Source: Temnothorax longispinosus
Taxonomy: Eukaryota; Arthropoda; Insecta; Hymenoptera; Formicidae
Direction: 5' to 3'
Assembly (NCBI RefSeq): GCF_030848805.1
Contig: NC_092367.1
Location: forward strand, 1,736,001 to 1,800,000
Length of the DNA: 64,000 nt
This document shows positions 11,501-22,500 of the stretch, in pieces. Every line of letters starts with the position of its first letter. Position 1 is the stretch's first letter. The translations under genes were made by a program, and so were the position numbers. Below the pieces are notes generated by a model. It ran no database searches and was not told the origin of the DNA. It worked only from the letters and a program-made list of their open reading frames with translations.

Positions 11501-12934
11501 TACCACGGGAATATTGATGTGGTCGAAGGTTTATCCTGCTACTTTGGCGAACGGTGAAGAGGTCGCTGTAATTCTTATGGACACTCAAGGCGCTTTCGAT
11601 AGTCAGTCGACAGTGCGGGAATGCGCGACCGTGTTCGCGTTGAGTACGATGCTGTCCTCCGTGCAAATATACAATCTGTCGCAAAATATTCAGGAGGATG
11701 ATCTTCAGCACCTGCAGTTGTTCACCGAGTACGGTAGACTGGCGCTGGAAAGCTCCGGGAGCACGCCCTTCCAAAGATTGCAATTTTTAGTCAGAGACTG
11801 GGTTTATCCGTACGAGGCCGATTACGGTGCAAACGGCGGGAAGAAATTGCTCGACAAGAGACTGGAGATTTCCGACAGGCAGCATCCGGAATTACAGAGC
11901 TTGCGAAAGCACATCATGTCCTGTTTTTCGGACATATCGTGTTTCCTCATGCCGCATCCCGGTCTCGAGATCGCGACGAATTCGAGATTCGACGGTAGAT
12001 TATCCGAGATACAAGCAGAGTTCAAAAAACAGTTGAAAGTGCTCATACCGATGATACTGGCGCCGGAAAATCTGGTGACCAAGAAGATCAACGGCCAAGT
12101 CGTGAAAACGAAAGATCTGTTGGAATATTTGAAGAGTTACATAAATCTATACAAAGGAGATGAACTTCCCGAACCAAAAAGCGTGTTTGTGGTATTTATA
12201 ATTTTAGCGGTTTTTATAATTCGCGGTTTTTATTTCCAAGTCGATCTTTGGTACTTTGGTTTCATTCAACTGGAACAAGCAATCATCTAAACCGCAGTAA
12301 TCCGTGTTTTGCATATACAGGCCACAGCAGAAGCTAACAATTTAACCGCTGTAGCAGAGGCTAACGATTTATACCTTCAGATGATGGACAATGTGTGCGG
12401 TGGAGCGAAACCGTTTTTAGCTGACTTAGAATCCGAACATCAACGCTGTATGGACACAGCTCTTCGTCAATTCCAGAATAAACGAAAAATGGGTGGAGAA
12501 GAATTTAGTCAAATATATATAGAAAAATTGATTAAGGTAACTATGCACATTTAATTAACTGCCAGTTTTTTTTCTAAGTATTTGCAACTTGATTTTTTTC
12601 TTTCTTTCTTATATAGAATATCCCTTTCATCATAAATAATTTTTCTTTTACAATATAGGACATGGATAATACTTTTTCGCAATTTAAGGCGCACAATGAG
12701 AGCAAAAATAAATCAGCGCAAACACTGCTGCCAATAGCGTTTTTCACAACCGGTATTGTATGTATAACCAGTATAACTACTGGCACTATTGCTGCTGTTG
12801 CTGCTGCATTTTATTTCGCCGCACCAGTGATCACAGTTACGTGCGGTGTTTGCGGTGGTATATGCGGTGGTATTATATGGGGTTATTGTGTGAATGGTTT
12901 TTCAGCGCTCAGAGAGAAACGTAAAGTCGAATAA
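8520..12934 (+). CDS. Atlastin-like dynamin-superfamily GTPase
   Basis: Exons 8520-8788, 11412-12191, 12321-12536 and 12659-12934 join in frame (donors GTAAGT, GTATTT, GTAACT). From the ATG at 8561 the protein is 499 residues; the exon is open further 5' with HLGKLDRIERLSP, so an upstream exon may add residues. The GTPase signatures are clear: P-loop GAFRKGKS, switch motif DTQG and the RD motif in FLVRDW. The middle-domain helices include ATAEANNL and CGGAKPFLADL. The last exon encodes a hydrophobic hairpin (about residues 424-480), then only about 18 basic residues. Atlastins tether and fuse ER tubules. The family normally continues for several tens of residues beyond the membrane hairpin in an amphipathic helix, which is missing. 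This is probably a lineage-specific paralog. Intron 1 is enlarged by nested transposons. Confidence 0.85.
9561..9726. repeat. Nested fold-back MITE
   Basis: TATATGGAGGGGTAAAAAC pairs with GTTTTTACCCCTCCATATA, and almost the whole 165 bp is one long hairpin with GTGTGCATAGATGCAAT/ATTGCATCTATGCACAC near the loop. It is flanked by TA. It is the third nesting level inside atlastin intron 1. Confidence 0.75.
10061..10283 (+). repeat. Inverted-repeat module with Pol III box motifs
   Basis: AAATTTGTTTCTTAAGATG at the left and its inverse at the right bracket a tRNA-like core at about 10156-10215. The core has an A-box-like TAAGGCAGTTGG and a B box GTTCAAATCC at 10201-10210. The same module lies in the opposite orientation at 49005-49216 inside another CCCTTA element. 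It is not a complete tRNA: no convincing acceptor stem was found. Confidence 0.55.
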
Positions 12935-13169
12935 ATGTATAGCAGACGTCTATTTGGGATGCGTTCGGGGAGCTCGCTACCGCTCTACCAACGCTAACGC
13001 TATTAACTCCGTTCATGGAGCCTAATGATAGCGCTAGTGAATCCGAGCTCCATGAACAGCAGTAGTGTACTAGCGTAGCGTTTCGTAGACCACTGCGCCG
13101 CCAAATTTGAAAAGCTGAGTTAATAGATGCTGCTGTATCAATTACTTCTCTAATATTTTTGAGAGTAGT

Positions 13170-13367
13170 ATGTGTGTAAATGAATACGATTCATTCGTAG
13201 TAAAACAACTTAAAGAAACTATTTTACAAAATATAAAAAAGCGATTTTCAATTCATGAAACTCATGTTTGCGGAGCACTTCTGGATCCGACTCTTCAAAG
13301 TGTTAGAGGTATTGCTGAATATCTTGCAAACAAGCAGCAATCTTCTGAGGAATTTTTAATATTATGA
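13170..13367 (+). pseudogene. hAT transposase fragment, middle part
   Basis: A 65-codon frame with an LLDPTLQS motif that corresponds to the LLDPRFK-type region of hAT transposases. It ends at a stop followed by AT-rich sequence. A further decayed piece reading ASNKEADYPNKLCELLG lies near 13911-14020. Confidence 0.6.
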
Positions 13368-14066
13368 TCCACAAAATGGTTTTCCTGAATATAAAAAATG
13401 AGCAGGTTAGAATATTTTTGTATTTTATTTATTAATATTAAGCGACGTTTTACATTATATCATATTTTAACAAATATTTTTATTCTAGTAAAACTTATTG
13501 TCCAATTGAGTGACATTGCTTTTATATAATATAAGAAATATAATTAAATATATTTTTTAATAATATATCCATATTCGGTTCCATTTGATTATATGCTATA
13601 TAGAATTAATTTATACCTTTAATACAATTAAAAAATTAGTGTATATGAATTTTGTCCATTAAGCTATATATATAACTTTTATTATAGTTTTTATAAACTA
13701 TATATCTAAGCAATACCTTAATCTAGGTAATTTACAGTATCTAGATTTACAAAATCTAGGCTTAATATTGTAATTAAGCCTAGTATATGTATATAAGTCT
13801 TATATAGTTTATATTTGCAACAGCTTCTATATTAATCACCAAATATAAGGTTATTATTTTTATGATATATATAAGTTATAGATTCTCATAGTTTTACTTT
13901 TTCATAATAGGCATCTAATAAAGAAGCAGATTATCCTAATAAGTTGTGTGAGCTTCTTGGAGTTAAAAAATTACGATTACGAGTTGGCTGCGAAACATAC
14001 AAGCATTATTCCTTCTGAAGATCCTATTCTTGTCGAAGTTAAAAAGTATTTACATATAAATTAAAG

Positions 14067-14276
14067 TTGTCACTGCCGAATTTGTACAAATTGGTATGCT
14101 GCATCATTTATGCCATACCGATTACAAGTTCAGCATCTGAACGCGCGTTTTTTTCTGCAGGTTTGCTTATCACAGCAAAACGTTCTTTGTTAAAACCATC
14201 AAAATCTAATAAAATATTATTTATTCACGATAATTTCAAATTAATAAAAGATATGTATTTAAAGTCAGTAAAATAA
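14067..14276 (+). pseudogene. hAT transposase C-terminal dimerisation domain
   Basis: The residues LPNLYKLVCCIIYAIPITSS and ASERAFFSAGLLITAKRSLL match the conserved hAT C-terminal region (the LA..L..P.TSA.SER.FS.AG motif). The frame continues to a stop after the basic tail. It belongs to the element bounded by the ACGTCTAT repeats. Confidence 0.8.
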
Positions 14277-14994
14277 GTTTTACATTAAGTATAAGTTATA
14301 ATTATTCATATTATTTATACAACTTAATATGTGAAAAAATGTTTAATAAGTAAGAGAGAAAGGTATCTGATGGTTATACAGTGAATTACATTTTATTTTT
14401 GTTACGTATGATGGTCAAGAATAACATTTGAAGATAAATTTTATTTTTTTTTGTGAAAGAAGAGACATTAGTAATGATGCTAATAAAGTGATATCGTATT
14501 TTGAAAACAAGTGCTGAGTATTTATTGTTTGCTATTTTGTTCATACCGATAAATTATCATCCGTCAATTCCGCCACCTGAAAGAGAAAATTATTATATAA
14601 ATATATTATATATATTATATATATATCTGTTTCTATATATAATCCATATTTGTAACTTTGTAATTAATACGATATTCACAATACGTGTGCACACGCAAAA
14701 CTCTTTCTTCAAATAAACAATCACAACAATTCACTACCATTCACTATTGCGCTGTTCATAGAGCCTGTAAACGCTAACGTTATTAATGCACTACCTCGGA
14801 AGGAAGAGCATTGGTAGCGAGCAGTTATGACATAACATTACCAGTAATGACGTCACGACAGTGTTTGGTAGCGCTATCATAGAGCTCCGCGAACAGCCAG
14901 TAGCGCTATGTAGCGCTAATAGCGTCTCCCCGAACGCACCCAAAACGTCTATAAAACATCTATAAAACGTCAACAAAACGTCTTGTATGAAGCC

Positions 14995-15130
14995 CGTATC
15001 AGACCACGCATTAAAGATTGAGATTGAAGATTGAAATTTGATCAATAAAGGAATTTTAACTTTTGTCCTGATTAGTCAAATTCCAGTCTTTAATCTTCAA
15101 TCTTCAATATATGCATTATAGTCTGATACG
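14995..15130. repeat. Fold-back MITE
   Basis: CGTATCAGAC at the left pairs with GTCTGATACG at the right, with ATTGAAGATTG-type inner arms and a short loop. It is noncoding and stands alone in this window. Confidence 0.65.
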
Positions 15131-15597
15131 AATTTAACGGATTGTTACGTACAATGAGTTCATTCCAGTTGAAAATAATAAACACAACTTACTAACTTGT
15201 GTCACATTATTATTATTTATAATCTATTAGAATATTTTTTTAAACATATATATAATTTGAAGAGAGCTAGTGTAAGAACGTCGAATCCTTTAAAATGTGA
15301 ATTATAATAAAGTTTATAAGCTTTGCACATTTACACTCAAAAAGCTACATAATATGCAATGGTCGATGAAATATCAGGCGAACATAATTTTAAATCACCT
15401 GAAATTACTTGATCTCCTGAAACTTTCAAAGTTCTCTTTTGCAGGTCTTGCATGGCATCAGTATCCCGTTAATAAATTCCTTAACAAATATATCATCTAT
15501 TTTAAAATTATATTACAATTTATTCGGTAAACTAATTCGGTAGAATGCTTCTTATCCAGACAATCCTTTCCCCTTTTAATAATAACATCTAATTTTT
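15131..15597. other. Gene-free stretch
   Basis: AT-rich. A 77-codon plus-strand frame at 15297-15530 has no recognisable similarity and no support from neighbours. Confidence 0.3.
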
Positions 15598-16735
15598 TTA
15601 GGACCGTGCGTAGACAGTATTAAGGCTTATATTATTATGTGTGAGACGCATATCTTTGCCAAGATCTTTAACGTACGGTAGTACGACACATCTCCGTGGA
15701 TTGAATAGATTTTCAGGTGTGCTATTAGTATCACGCTTATGCCGAAGGTGTTTTATTCTAATTTTGGTGTGTTTATTAATGAGGTCGATTGGAAATGAAT
15801 TGTTCAATAATATTTTTTTAACAATATTAATGTTCAATTCATGGAAACGCTCATCTGACAATAAAATAGCTCGATCAAGAAGACTCGTGATAGTATTGAC
15901 CTTATATTTAACGGGTGGCTAGAGAAGTAGTTTATGTAACGGCCAGAAAACGTGGGTTTCATATACCAATTTGTAATCAACCGACTTCCATCTCTGATGT
16001 CCATAGTATAGTGTCCAGAAACGGAAGAGAATTGTTACTTTCCAATTCAAAGGTGAAGTGGGTGGTAGCTATTAACACCTTGAGTATGTCGTTTAATTTT
16101 GACCTAGGTATTATAGCAAAGATATCGTCTACGTATCTACAAAAAAACTGAATTTCTGAATCCAGCGCACTAAGGCAATAGGTCTCCAAATCTTCCATAA
16201 CAATGTCAGCAGCTTTAGGGGAAAATGAAGAACCCATGGGACTGCCAAAAATCTGTTCATAAAATTGCTCATTAAAGCAAAAACTTGTAGAGCTTAATAT
16301 CAAATCAACTGCGTGTAGAAATTAAGGCAGAGAAAATTTTGTGTGTGGAGAAATAAAGTGCCATTGTTTCTCGATTTTTTTTAAAAACTAATTCTTTCGG
16401 GATATTAGTGAAAAGTGAGGAATAGTGAACATCGAAGGAAACAAGGACTTGGTCAGTATTAATTGTTTCATTTTTAATAATTTTTGCAAAGGACCAGCTA
16501 TCTTTAATATACGATTTTGGTTTTGGTAAATACTCTTCCAAAATTGCGTGTAAGTAACAGCCGAAGGGATAATACGTAACGGGAAACCAGCTTTATGAAC
16601 TTTTGGCAGTCCGTAGCAGCGTGGAAGATTACCGTTTGTGCACTTTAACCGATAATAAGTGGGATCATCTATAATGTCGTGCCAAGATTTCACTAGTTTA
16701 TTGAGTTTTGTGATTAATTGCTTAATGGGATCCTA
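15598..16735 (-). pseudogene. Penelope-like element reverse transcriptase, decayed
   Basis: Read on the minus strand from 16735 down, consecutive frames give CYGLPKVHKAGFPLR, VLVSFDV and SLFTNIP, FYEQIFGSPMGSSFSP with AADIVMEDLE, CRYVDDIF with the catalytic YVDD box, LPFLD, and VLPYVKDLG. This order is that of Penelope-type reverse transcriptases. The frame is broken at least three times. The C-terminal GIY-YIG endonuclease is not present and the N-terminus is cut off at the (TA)n tract, so the element is dead. Confidence 0.85.
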
Positions 16736-16759
16736 AAAATATTAGAACTGTAAAATAAT

Positions 16760-16761
16760 AA

Positions 16762-16806
<45 letters not shown>
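16760..16806. repeat. (TA)n microsatellite
   Basis: An uninterrupted TA dinucleotide run. The same tract precedes the second SINE copy at about 27634-27672. Confidence 0.9.
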
Positions 16807-16809
<3 letters not shown>

Positions 16810-17125
16810 AATAAGGTGGTAGTGCGGTCTAATAGTGGTAAAGCGCCAGACGTAATTACGAAGAACCGGGTTCGAGTCCAACTGATCACAGGAATTTTAA
16901 TATTCTAAACTGCACCCCTCCGCGAGACATTAATACGGAGACTCTTGTGGGAGAAACTGGGCTCCGTCTATCGGAAAACCGTCCAACATATAGCTGGCAA
17001 CTGTTATGTGTATTCCCCGTTTGCCATCATGCCAGGGTTGCTGTAGGCTAATTACCACCAGCACATCTAAATTTAAGGCGATTATTAAAACCTCCCAGAA
17101 GGTCCTACGTTCCACTTAGGAATTA
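16810..17125 (+). mobile_element. tRNA-derived SINE, copy 1
   Basis: The head is tRNA-like, with an A-box-like GGTCTAATAGTGGTAAAG and a perfect B box GGTTCGAGTCC at 16869-16879. It is followed by a non-tRNA body ending near a CCTAATTATTAATCC tail. A second copy lies at 27675-27970 in the next unit. The anticodon-loop region (AGACGTAATTACG) recalls tRNA-Thr, but this is tentative. Confidence 0.7.
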
Positions 17126-17205
17126 AAAAACCTAATTATTAATCCATAATTGATTACATTTACCTTTCACGACAGAATAAAACATCCGATAAATCAAGCT
17201 GCTTG

Positions 17206-17754
17206 TTTTTTCTAGTAAAATCCGAATGTTCTCTCATCGTCACTCATTCCACATGCGCATAAAAGAAACCTCGTTGGGTGTTGTGGGGATCGGCATTTTC
17301 TGCCACAATATTTGTGATGCATGCGATGATTTTTCATTCAATTACATATTGAATTCTAAAAGAAACAATTAAAATGTTATTTACATATGTATACAATTGT
17401 GTTCAAGAATATAGATAAAATAATTTATAATAAATATTTCAAAATTTTAATGTTTAAAAATAAAAAATATTTTAATATTTAAAAACAAAAGAAGAAGTGA
17501 TGTAAATTCTGTACTGTAAGAGATTGTATTGTAAATTGAGGATCTCGATTTAAAATATAACACTTTTGAGTTAAAATTGAAAAAGACAATAATTTAGAAT
17601 TCGAATACAGGTGGATAAAAAAAAATCAATTATCGCATGCATCACAAATATTGTGACAGAAATTGCCGATTCCCACAACATCCAGCGGGGTTTCTTTTAT
17701 GCGCATGTGAAATGAGTGATAATGAGAGAAAATTCAAATTTTACTAGAAAAAGC
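17206..17754. mobile_element. Element with arms of about 130 bp, copy 1
   Basis: The left arm (from TTTTTTCTAGTAAAAT) and the right arm (ending ATTTTACTAGAAAAA) are long inverted repeats. They include CCACAATATTTGTGATGCAT and TGCCGATTCCCACAACA. The spacer has no ORF. The same element is at 28050-28579, and an orphan right arm at 5195-5340. A long-TIR non-autonomous DNA transposon is likely. Confidence 0.7.
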
Positions 17755-17755
17755 A

Positions 17756-18023
17756 ATTTTAATCCTTCGTCCTATACGTTTTATTGCACCCTTAGAGTGT
17801 AGGTCTGTGTGTTCGCCGCTATTTTTCTCCTAAAGTATTTTTAAAAATCTGAAAAAATTCATCAAATATTTATCTACATAGTATAGTTGATGATTTTATA
17901 GTCATTTTGATAAACATCGTTTATTTAATAATTTTTGACAGGCTTGCAAGTTTTACAGTTACGAGCAGATATTATTTTAGCTCGGACGCTGTAGACCCAT
18001 GTTTACAGACGGAGGGTTAAAAT
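17756..18023. repeat. MITE with CCTCCGTCTGTA ends, copy 2
   Basis: Counterpart of 5341-5607. The left end is slightly altered (CCTTCGTCC); the right end ACAGACGGAGGG is intact. Confidence 0.65.
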
Positions 18024-18840
18024 ATTAATTTTCCAGGAGAACATATTAGCGTTTCATATTTGGTAGAATTGTTTCCATCAATTTCGTTATCTTTGAAATA
18101 GGAAGCAAGTTTTAATATTTATTTCTGATCGAGGAAAATATGAAAACAAGTGGATAACCGCATTATCTAATAAGATATTGATCGAATCAATTAAGGTTCT
18201 TTTCATTGTTATTCTATCGACACCGTTCTTTTATCTTTCTACCCTGGCTTTTCCTTCCTTCGTTCCATCTTTATATTTACTTGACAATTGACTTATACAC
18301 TCCTTATACATTCTTTATACACTTATACACTCCTTATACATTCCTTTTCTTCCTAATGTGAATTTTCCGTTGGTTCTCAGATATATATTAATCTATACAT
18401 ATTCTCGTTTTTGCTTAACCCTTCCGTCAATGCAAAATTCTTCACCTATCAATATATGAGTATCCGGGTACCCACTGTGTGTTTTCGACATTGCACTGTG
18501 ACAATTTCTTTATAGTATTTGCTTGGCATCGACTTTAGAGACTTTTTGACAAATTTAACATCCTTCAAACGCAAGATACATTTAATATCGAGCACATGAT
18601 ATTTCTCAAAAATATGGATGTGATAATTCCAGATTTTCGCCATCTCGCCTCTCATTAACGGTACGTTATCACATAGTCTATCTTTGTCAGCATCGAGATA
18701 CGCTATTCGAGATACGAGTTCTTTAATGACGAATAGTTTTGATAACGCTATAGGAATCGTCAAGGAGAATCTTGAAAAACGTTTAAAGGGTGGTTAAGAT
18801 ACGTTGGAAAAACTGAAACATTTTTCCGATGCTGATATAT
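18024..18840. repeat. Duplicated intergenic block, second copy
   Basis: Homologous to 5608-6480. It contains a short local duplication of TTATACACTCCTTATACATT around 18294-18350. A 104-codon minus-strand frame at 18449-18763 is not kept in the other copies, so it is not called as a gene. Confidence 0.5.
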
Positions 18841-19923
18841 ATATATATTTTTTTTTTTTAAATTGTGTTTAATTTATGGATGATTTCGGCTTGCTTATAT
18901 CTCTAGTGAGTTTCTTTTAGAGATCGAAAGTGAGTCACGTGTCACAACGACAAGTAGGGATATCTCTTGATAGAAAGATGAATAAAAGAGGAATTCAGTT
19001 CGCCGCAAGATCTGCCAGTTGGTGACTGTAACAGCGTATTACCGTTGACACCTTTTCAGTCTGTGTAGAATTCTTCAAATTGTAAGTAGAACTTACCTAC
19101 TTATTATTGAAACTGATTCAAGATTATAGATATTGTAATATTACATCAAATATCTCAAGAGCGTTTTGTGGTTACCGCCCGACTAATTAGTGGCCGGCAG
19201 ATTAGTTGAGATTAGTGACGCTTGTGGAGGCGAATTAATTAGTTAGATTTATCATAATGAAGCATTAAGAATGACAAAAATTCGGAGAATAATTTGGTAT
19301 AATCGCCGCATTCAAAGAGTATCGCGTTACAGCAAACAGTATTATTCGGAAAGGTACTCAATAATGACGTACTTCATCAATATCGAAATTGTATATTTTA
19401 TAAAGCATAATAAATTCTAAAATTAATAAAAATAACATTGTATAAAAATTCCGAGAACTGTAATGTCATGTCAATTAAACATATTTTTCTTTTTCTTATG
19501 CAGAATATTTTAAATATAAATTTTATGTAAATAAATAAATATAATCACACTCGTATGCATCAAATACTAAAATGAAAAAGGCCAAAAACAAGCAACATTA
19601 TTGCTCGATCCTTTATTGGCCTTTGTCATTTTAGTAGAAGTTCTACATTTCCAGATTTACATCATTATGTATAATATTTAAAAGTTGCAAAAAAAGCAGA
19701 AAAGGTTGTAAGAATTAGAATACCATATGCTATATTTAAAAATGTTTATATGTGCAATATTTCCAATCATGTATTTAGTTCGATAAGAAAGATAAGAAAA
19801 TATAACTTGTAAGATAAGAAAATATGATTGCGTAAGGTAACTTATACTATTACAAATTAAGAGTTTGCGGTGTTCAGCATATAACAATTTTTTTAAATAA
19901 ATGGTTTTTATGTAATCAGTGGC
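18841..19923 (+). repeat. Duplicated upstream block of GST-B, left part
   Basis: Matches 1195-2235 closely, ending in TAATCAGTGGC exactly where the N gap begins. The block resumes at 24117 with TTTTTATAACTATACTCGG, so about 4.2 kb was inserted at this point relative to unit A. Confidence 0.7.
19567..19634. other. Conserved hairpin, copy B
   Basis: Same stem as at 1890-1954, with a GAT insertion in the right arm (GCTCGATCCTTTATTGG) and a one-base change in the left arm. Confidence 0.55.
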
Positions 19924-20423
19924 NNNNNNNNNNNNNNNNNNNNNNNNNNNNNNNNNNNNNNNNNNNNNNNNNNNNNNNNNNNNNNNNNNNNNNNNNNNNN
20001 NNNNNNNNNNNNNNNNNNNNNNNNNNNNNNNNNNNNNNNNNNNNNNNNNNNNNNNNNNNNNNNNNNNNNNNNNNNNNNNNNNNNNNNNNNNNNNNNNNNN
20101 NNNNNNNNNNNNNNNNNNNNNNNNNNNNNNNNNNNNNNNNNNNNNNNNNNNNNNNNNNNNNNNNNNNNNNNNNNNNNNNNNNNNNNNNNNNNNNNNNNNN
20201 NNNNNNNNNNNNNNNNNNNNNNNNNNNNNNNNNNNNNNNNNNNNNNNNNNNNNNNNNNNNNNNNNNNNNNNNNNNNNNNNNNNNNNNNNNNNNNNNNNNN
20301 NNNNNNNNNNNNNNNNNNNNNNNNNNNNNNNNNNNNNNNNNNNNNNNNNNNNNNNNNNNNNNNNNNNNNNNNNNNNNNNNNNNNNNNNNNNNNNNNNNNN
20401 NNNNNNNNNNNNNNNNNNNNNNN
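19924..20423. other. Assembly gap of 500 N
   Basis: Exactly 500 unknown bases, which looks like a fixed-size scaffold placeholder. It starts at the left junction of the palindrome-rich insertion, where hairpins would be expected to stop assembly. The true length is unknown. Confidence 0.95.
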
Positions 20424-20468
20424 TACGGACCGTAGACCAATACGCCATGTTATGTGCTAAGGCCCTAT

Positions 20469-20694
20469 AGACCATCTTAAGTATAATCTTAAGATGTCAT
20501 TAACCAATCACAGAGCCGTATCAGCAGCTTATGCTAGGTCTACAATGCGAGTCGTAAAGTCATGAGTCGTAAGAATTGACCTATTACAGCCGATTATTCT
20601 CTTCAAATTCGATTGTGATTGGTCCATTTCCTACGACTAACGACCCACGACTTGCATTGTAGACCATGCATTAAGATATTACTTAAGATGGTCT
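20469..20694. repeat. Nested pair of MITEs
   Basis: The outer ends AGACCATCTTAAGTA and the inverse ending AGATGGTCT enclose an inner element at 20537-20665 with ends GGTCTACAATGCGAGTCG and CGACTTGCATTGTAGACC. Both are noncoding. Confidence 0.65.
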
Positions 20695-20845
20695 TGAAAC
20701 AAGATCTGAATATGAATACCGGCCTATGTCAAAACATAATAAAAATTCATGGTAATTATTTAGAATACGCGCTGCACCTTGAATATCAATAAAATTATGC
20801 TCATTCGACGAGTTTTGACGCGAAACGAAAGAATCTGGCAGAAAA

Positions 20846-21619
20846 ATGCGGCGGTCTGCCCTGCAAAGCAAGATATTTAGCGTTAAAGTTGACGACTCTC
20901 AGACTAGGAAAAACTACGGAGCGCGCTATCTGGACCTCGTCATCGGCAACCTGGGACACCTAGACATCGAATTCAACGTATTAATACACGTAGACACCGA
21001 AAACTACGGAGCGCATTATCTAGACATCGTCATCGGCAACCTGGGACACCTAGACATCAAATTCAACATATTTTTACCCCTGGAGACCGAAAACTATGGA
21101 GCGCACTATGTGGACCTCGTCATCGGCAACCTGGGACACCTAGACATCAAGTTCAACGTACGATTACACCTGGACACCAAAAACTATGGAGCGCACTATG
21201 TGGACCTCGTCATCGGCAACCTGGGACACTTAGACATCAAATTCAACGTATTATTACCCCTGGACACCGAAAACTATGGAGCGCACTATGTGGACCTCGT
21301 CATCGGCAACCTGAGACACGTGGACATCGAATTCAAGGTATCAATACACCTAGACACCGAAAACTACGGAGCGCGCTATCTGGACCTCGTCATCGACAAC
21401 CTGGGACACGTGGACATCGAATTCAAGGTATTAATACACCTAGACAGCGAAAACTACGGAGCGCGCTATCTGGACCTCGTCATCGGCAACCTGGGACACG
21501 TAGACATCGAATTCAACGTACGATTACACCTGGATACCGAAAACTATGAAGCGCACTATCTGGACCTCGTCATCGGCAACCTGGGATACTTAGACATCGA
21601 ATTCAAGCTTGATTCATAA
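20846..21619 (+). CDS. Hypothetical protein of eight 30-residue repeats
   Basis: One uninterrupted frame of 257 codons. After a 22-residue basic leader it consists of seven complete and one partial 30-residue repeats with consensus NYGAHYLDLVIGNLGH followed by LDIEFNVLIHLDTE. At DNA level the unit is exactly 90 bp. Each unit itself looks like three related parts (HYLDLVIGNLG, HLDIEFNVLI, HLDTENYGA). The alternating polar/hydrophobic pattern would suit beta strands. No signal peptide or membrane segment is evident. I do not recognise the family. It may be a real repeat protein or a minisatellite that happens to stay open. It lies between the N gap and the palindrome array, inside the same insertion. 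Confidence 0.45.
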   Translation: MRRSALQSKIFSVKVDDSQTRKNYGARYLDLVIGNLGHLDIEFNVLIHVDTENYGAHYLDIVIGNLGHLDIKFNIFLPLETENYGAHYVDLVIGNLGHLDIKFNVRLHLDTKNYGAHYVDLVIGNLGHLDIKFNVLLPLDTENYGAHYVDLVIGNLRHVDIEFKVSIHLDTENYGARYLDLVIDNLGHVDIEFKVLIHLDSENYGARYLDLVIGNLGHVDIEFNVRLHLDTENYEAHYLDLVIGNLGYLDIEFKLDS

Positions 21620-21654
21620 GAATCGACTTAAAAATTCCCTAGCGGCAGAATTAA

Positions 21655-22500
21655 AATTATGTCTAGACATAATAAAAATTGGCTGAATTAAAATTATGTG
21701 TACACATAATTTTAATTCATTTTTATTATGTCTAGACATAATAAAAATTGGCTGAATTAAAATTATGTGTACACATAATTTTAATTCATTTTTATTATGT
21801 CTAGACATAATAAAAATGGGATGAATTAAAATTATGTGTACACATAATAAAAATTGGATGAATTAAAATTATGTCTGACATAAAAATAATTCCGCATTTT
21901 TATTATGTGTACACATAATTTTAATTCATTTTTATTATGTCTAGACATAATAAAAATTGGCTGAATTAAAATTATGTCTGACATAAAAATAATTCCGCAT
22001 TTTTATTATGTGTACACATAATTTTAATTCATTTTTATTATGTCTAGACATAATAAAAATTGGCTGAATTAAATTATGTGTACACATAATTTTAATTCAT
22101 ACATTTTTATTATGTGTACACATAATTTTAATTCAGCCAATTTTTATTATGTGTACACATAATAAAAATTGGTTGAATTAAAATTATGTGTACACATAAT
22201 AAAAATTGTATGAATTAAAATTATGTGTACACATAATAGAAATGCGGAATTATAATAAAAATTGGCTGAATTAAAATTAGTGTAGACATAATAAAAATGT
22301 ATGAATTAAATTATGTGTACACATAATAAAATGCGGATTTATTTTTATGTCAGACATAATTTTAATTCATCCAATTTTTATTATGTCTAGACATAATTTT
22401 AATTCATACAATTTTTATTATGTCTAGACATAATTTTAATTCATACAATTTTTATTCTTTCTAATAAAAATTGGATGAATTAAAATTATGTGGGTATAAT
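21655..22500. repeat. Palindrome array, left part
   Basis: Dense repetition of two 18-bp perfect palindromes, ATTATGTGTACACATAAT and ATTATGTCTAGACATAAT, each flanked by AATTAAA or by CCAATTTTT arms in all combinations. Variants such as ATTATGTCTGACATAA occur. The whole tract could extrude into many cruciforms. No coding capacity beyond chance frames. Confidence 0.85.

Larger units (their letters stand above)
12954..14944 (+). mobile_element. hAT transposon, defective
   Basis: Inverted ends with TGCGTTCGGGGAG cores are flanked by an 8-bp direct repeat ACGTCTAT at 12946-12953 and 14945-14952, the hAT hallmark. Two plus-strand transposase pieces remain: 13170-13367 (containing CGALLDPTLQSVRGIAEYL) and 14067-14276 (SSASERAFFSAGLL..KRSLLKPS), the latter being the hAT dimerisation domain. 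The N-terminal zinc finger and most of the catalytic domain are missing or decayed. It begins 20 bp after the atlastin stop, so it lies in the 3' UTR region. Confidence 0.85.

Noticed and set aside
16930..17115. A 61-codon minus-strand frame also seen at 27762-27959
   Set aside because: It is the SINE body read backwards; the two copies differ by indels that change the frame.
18449..18763. A 104-codon minus-strand frame
   Set aside because: Sister copies at 6000-6300 and 34750-35030 contain stops and length changes, so it is not maintained.
19678..20475. Long frames across the N gap on both strands
   Set aside because: They consist almost wholly of unknown residues from the 500-N placeholder.
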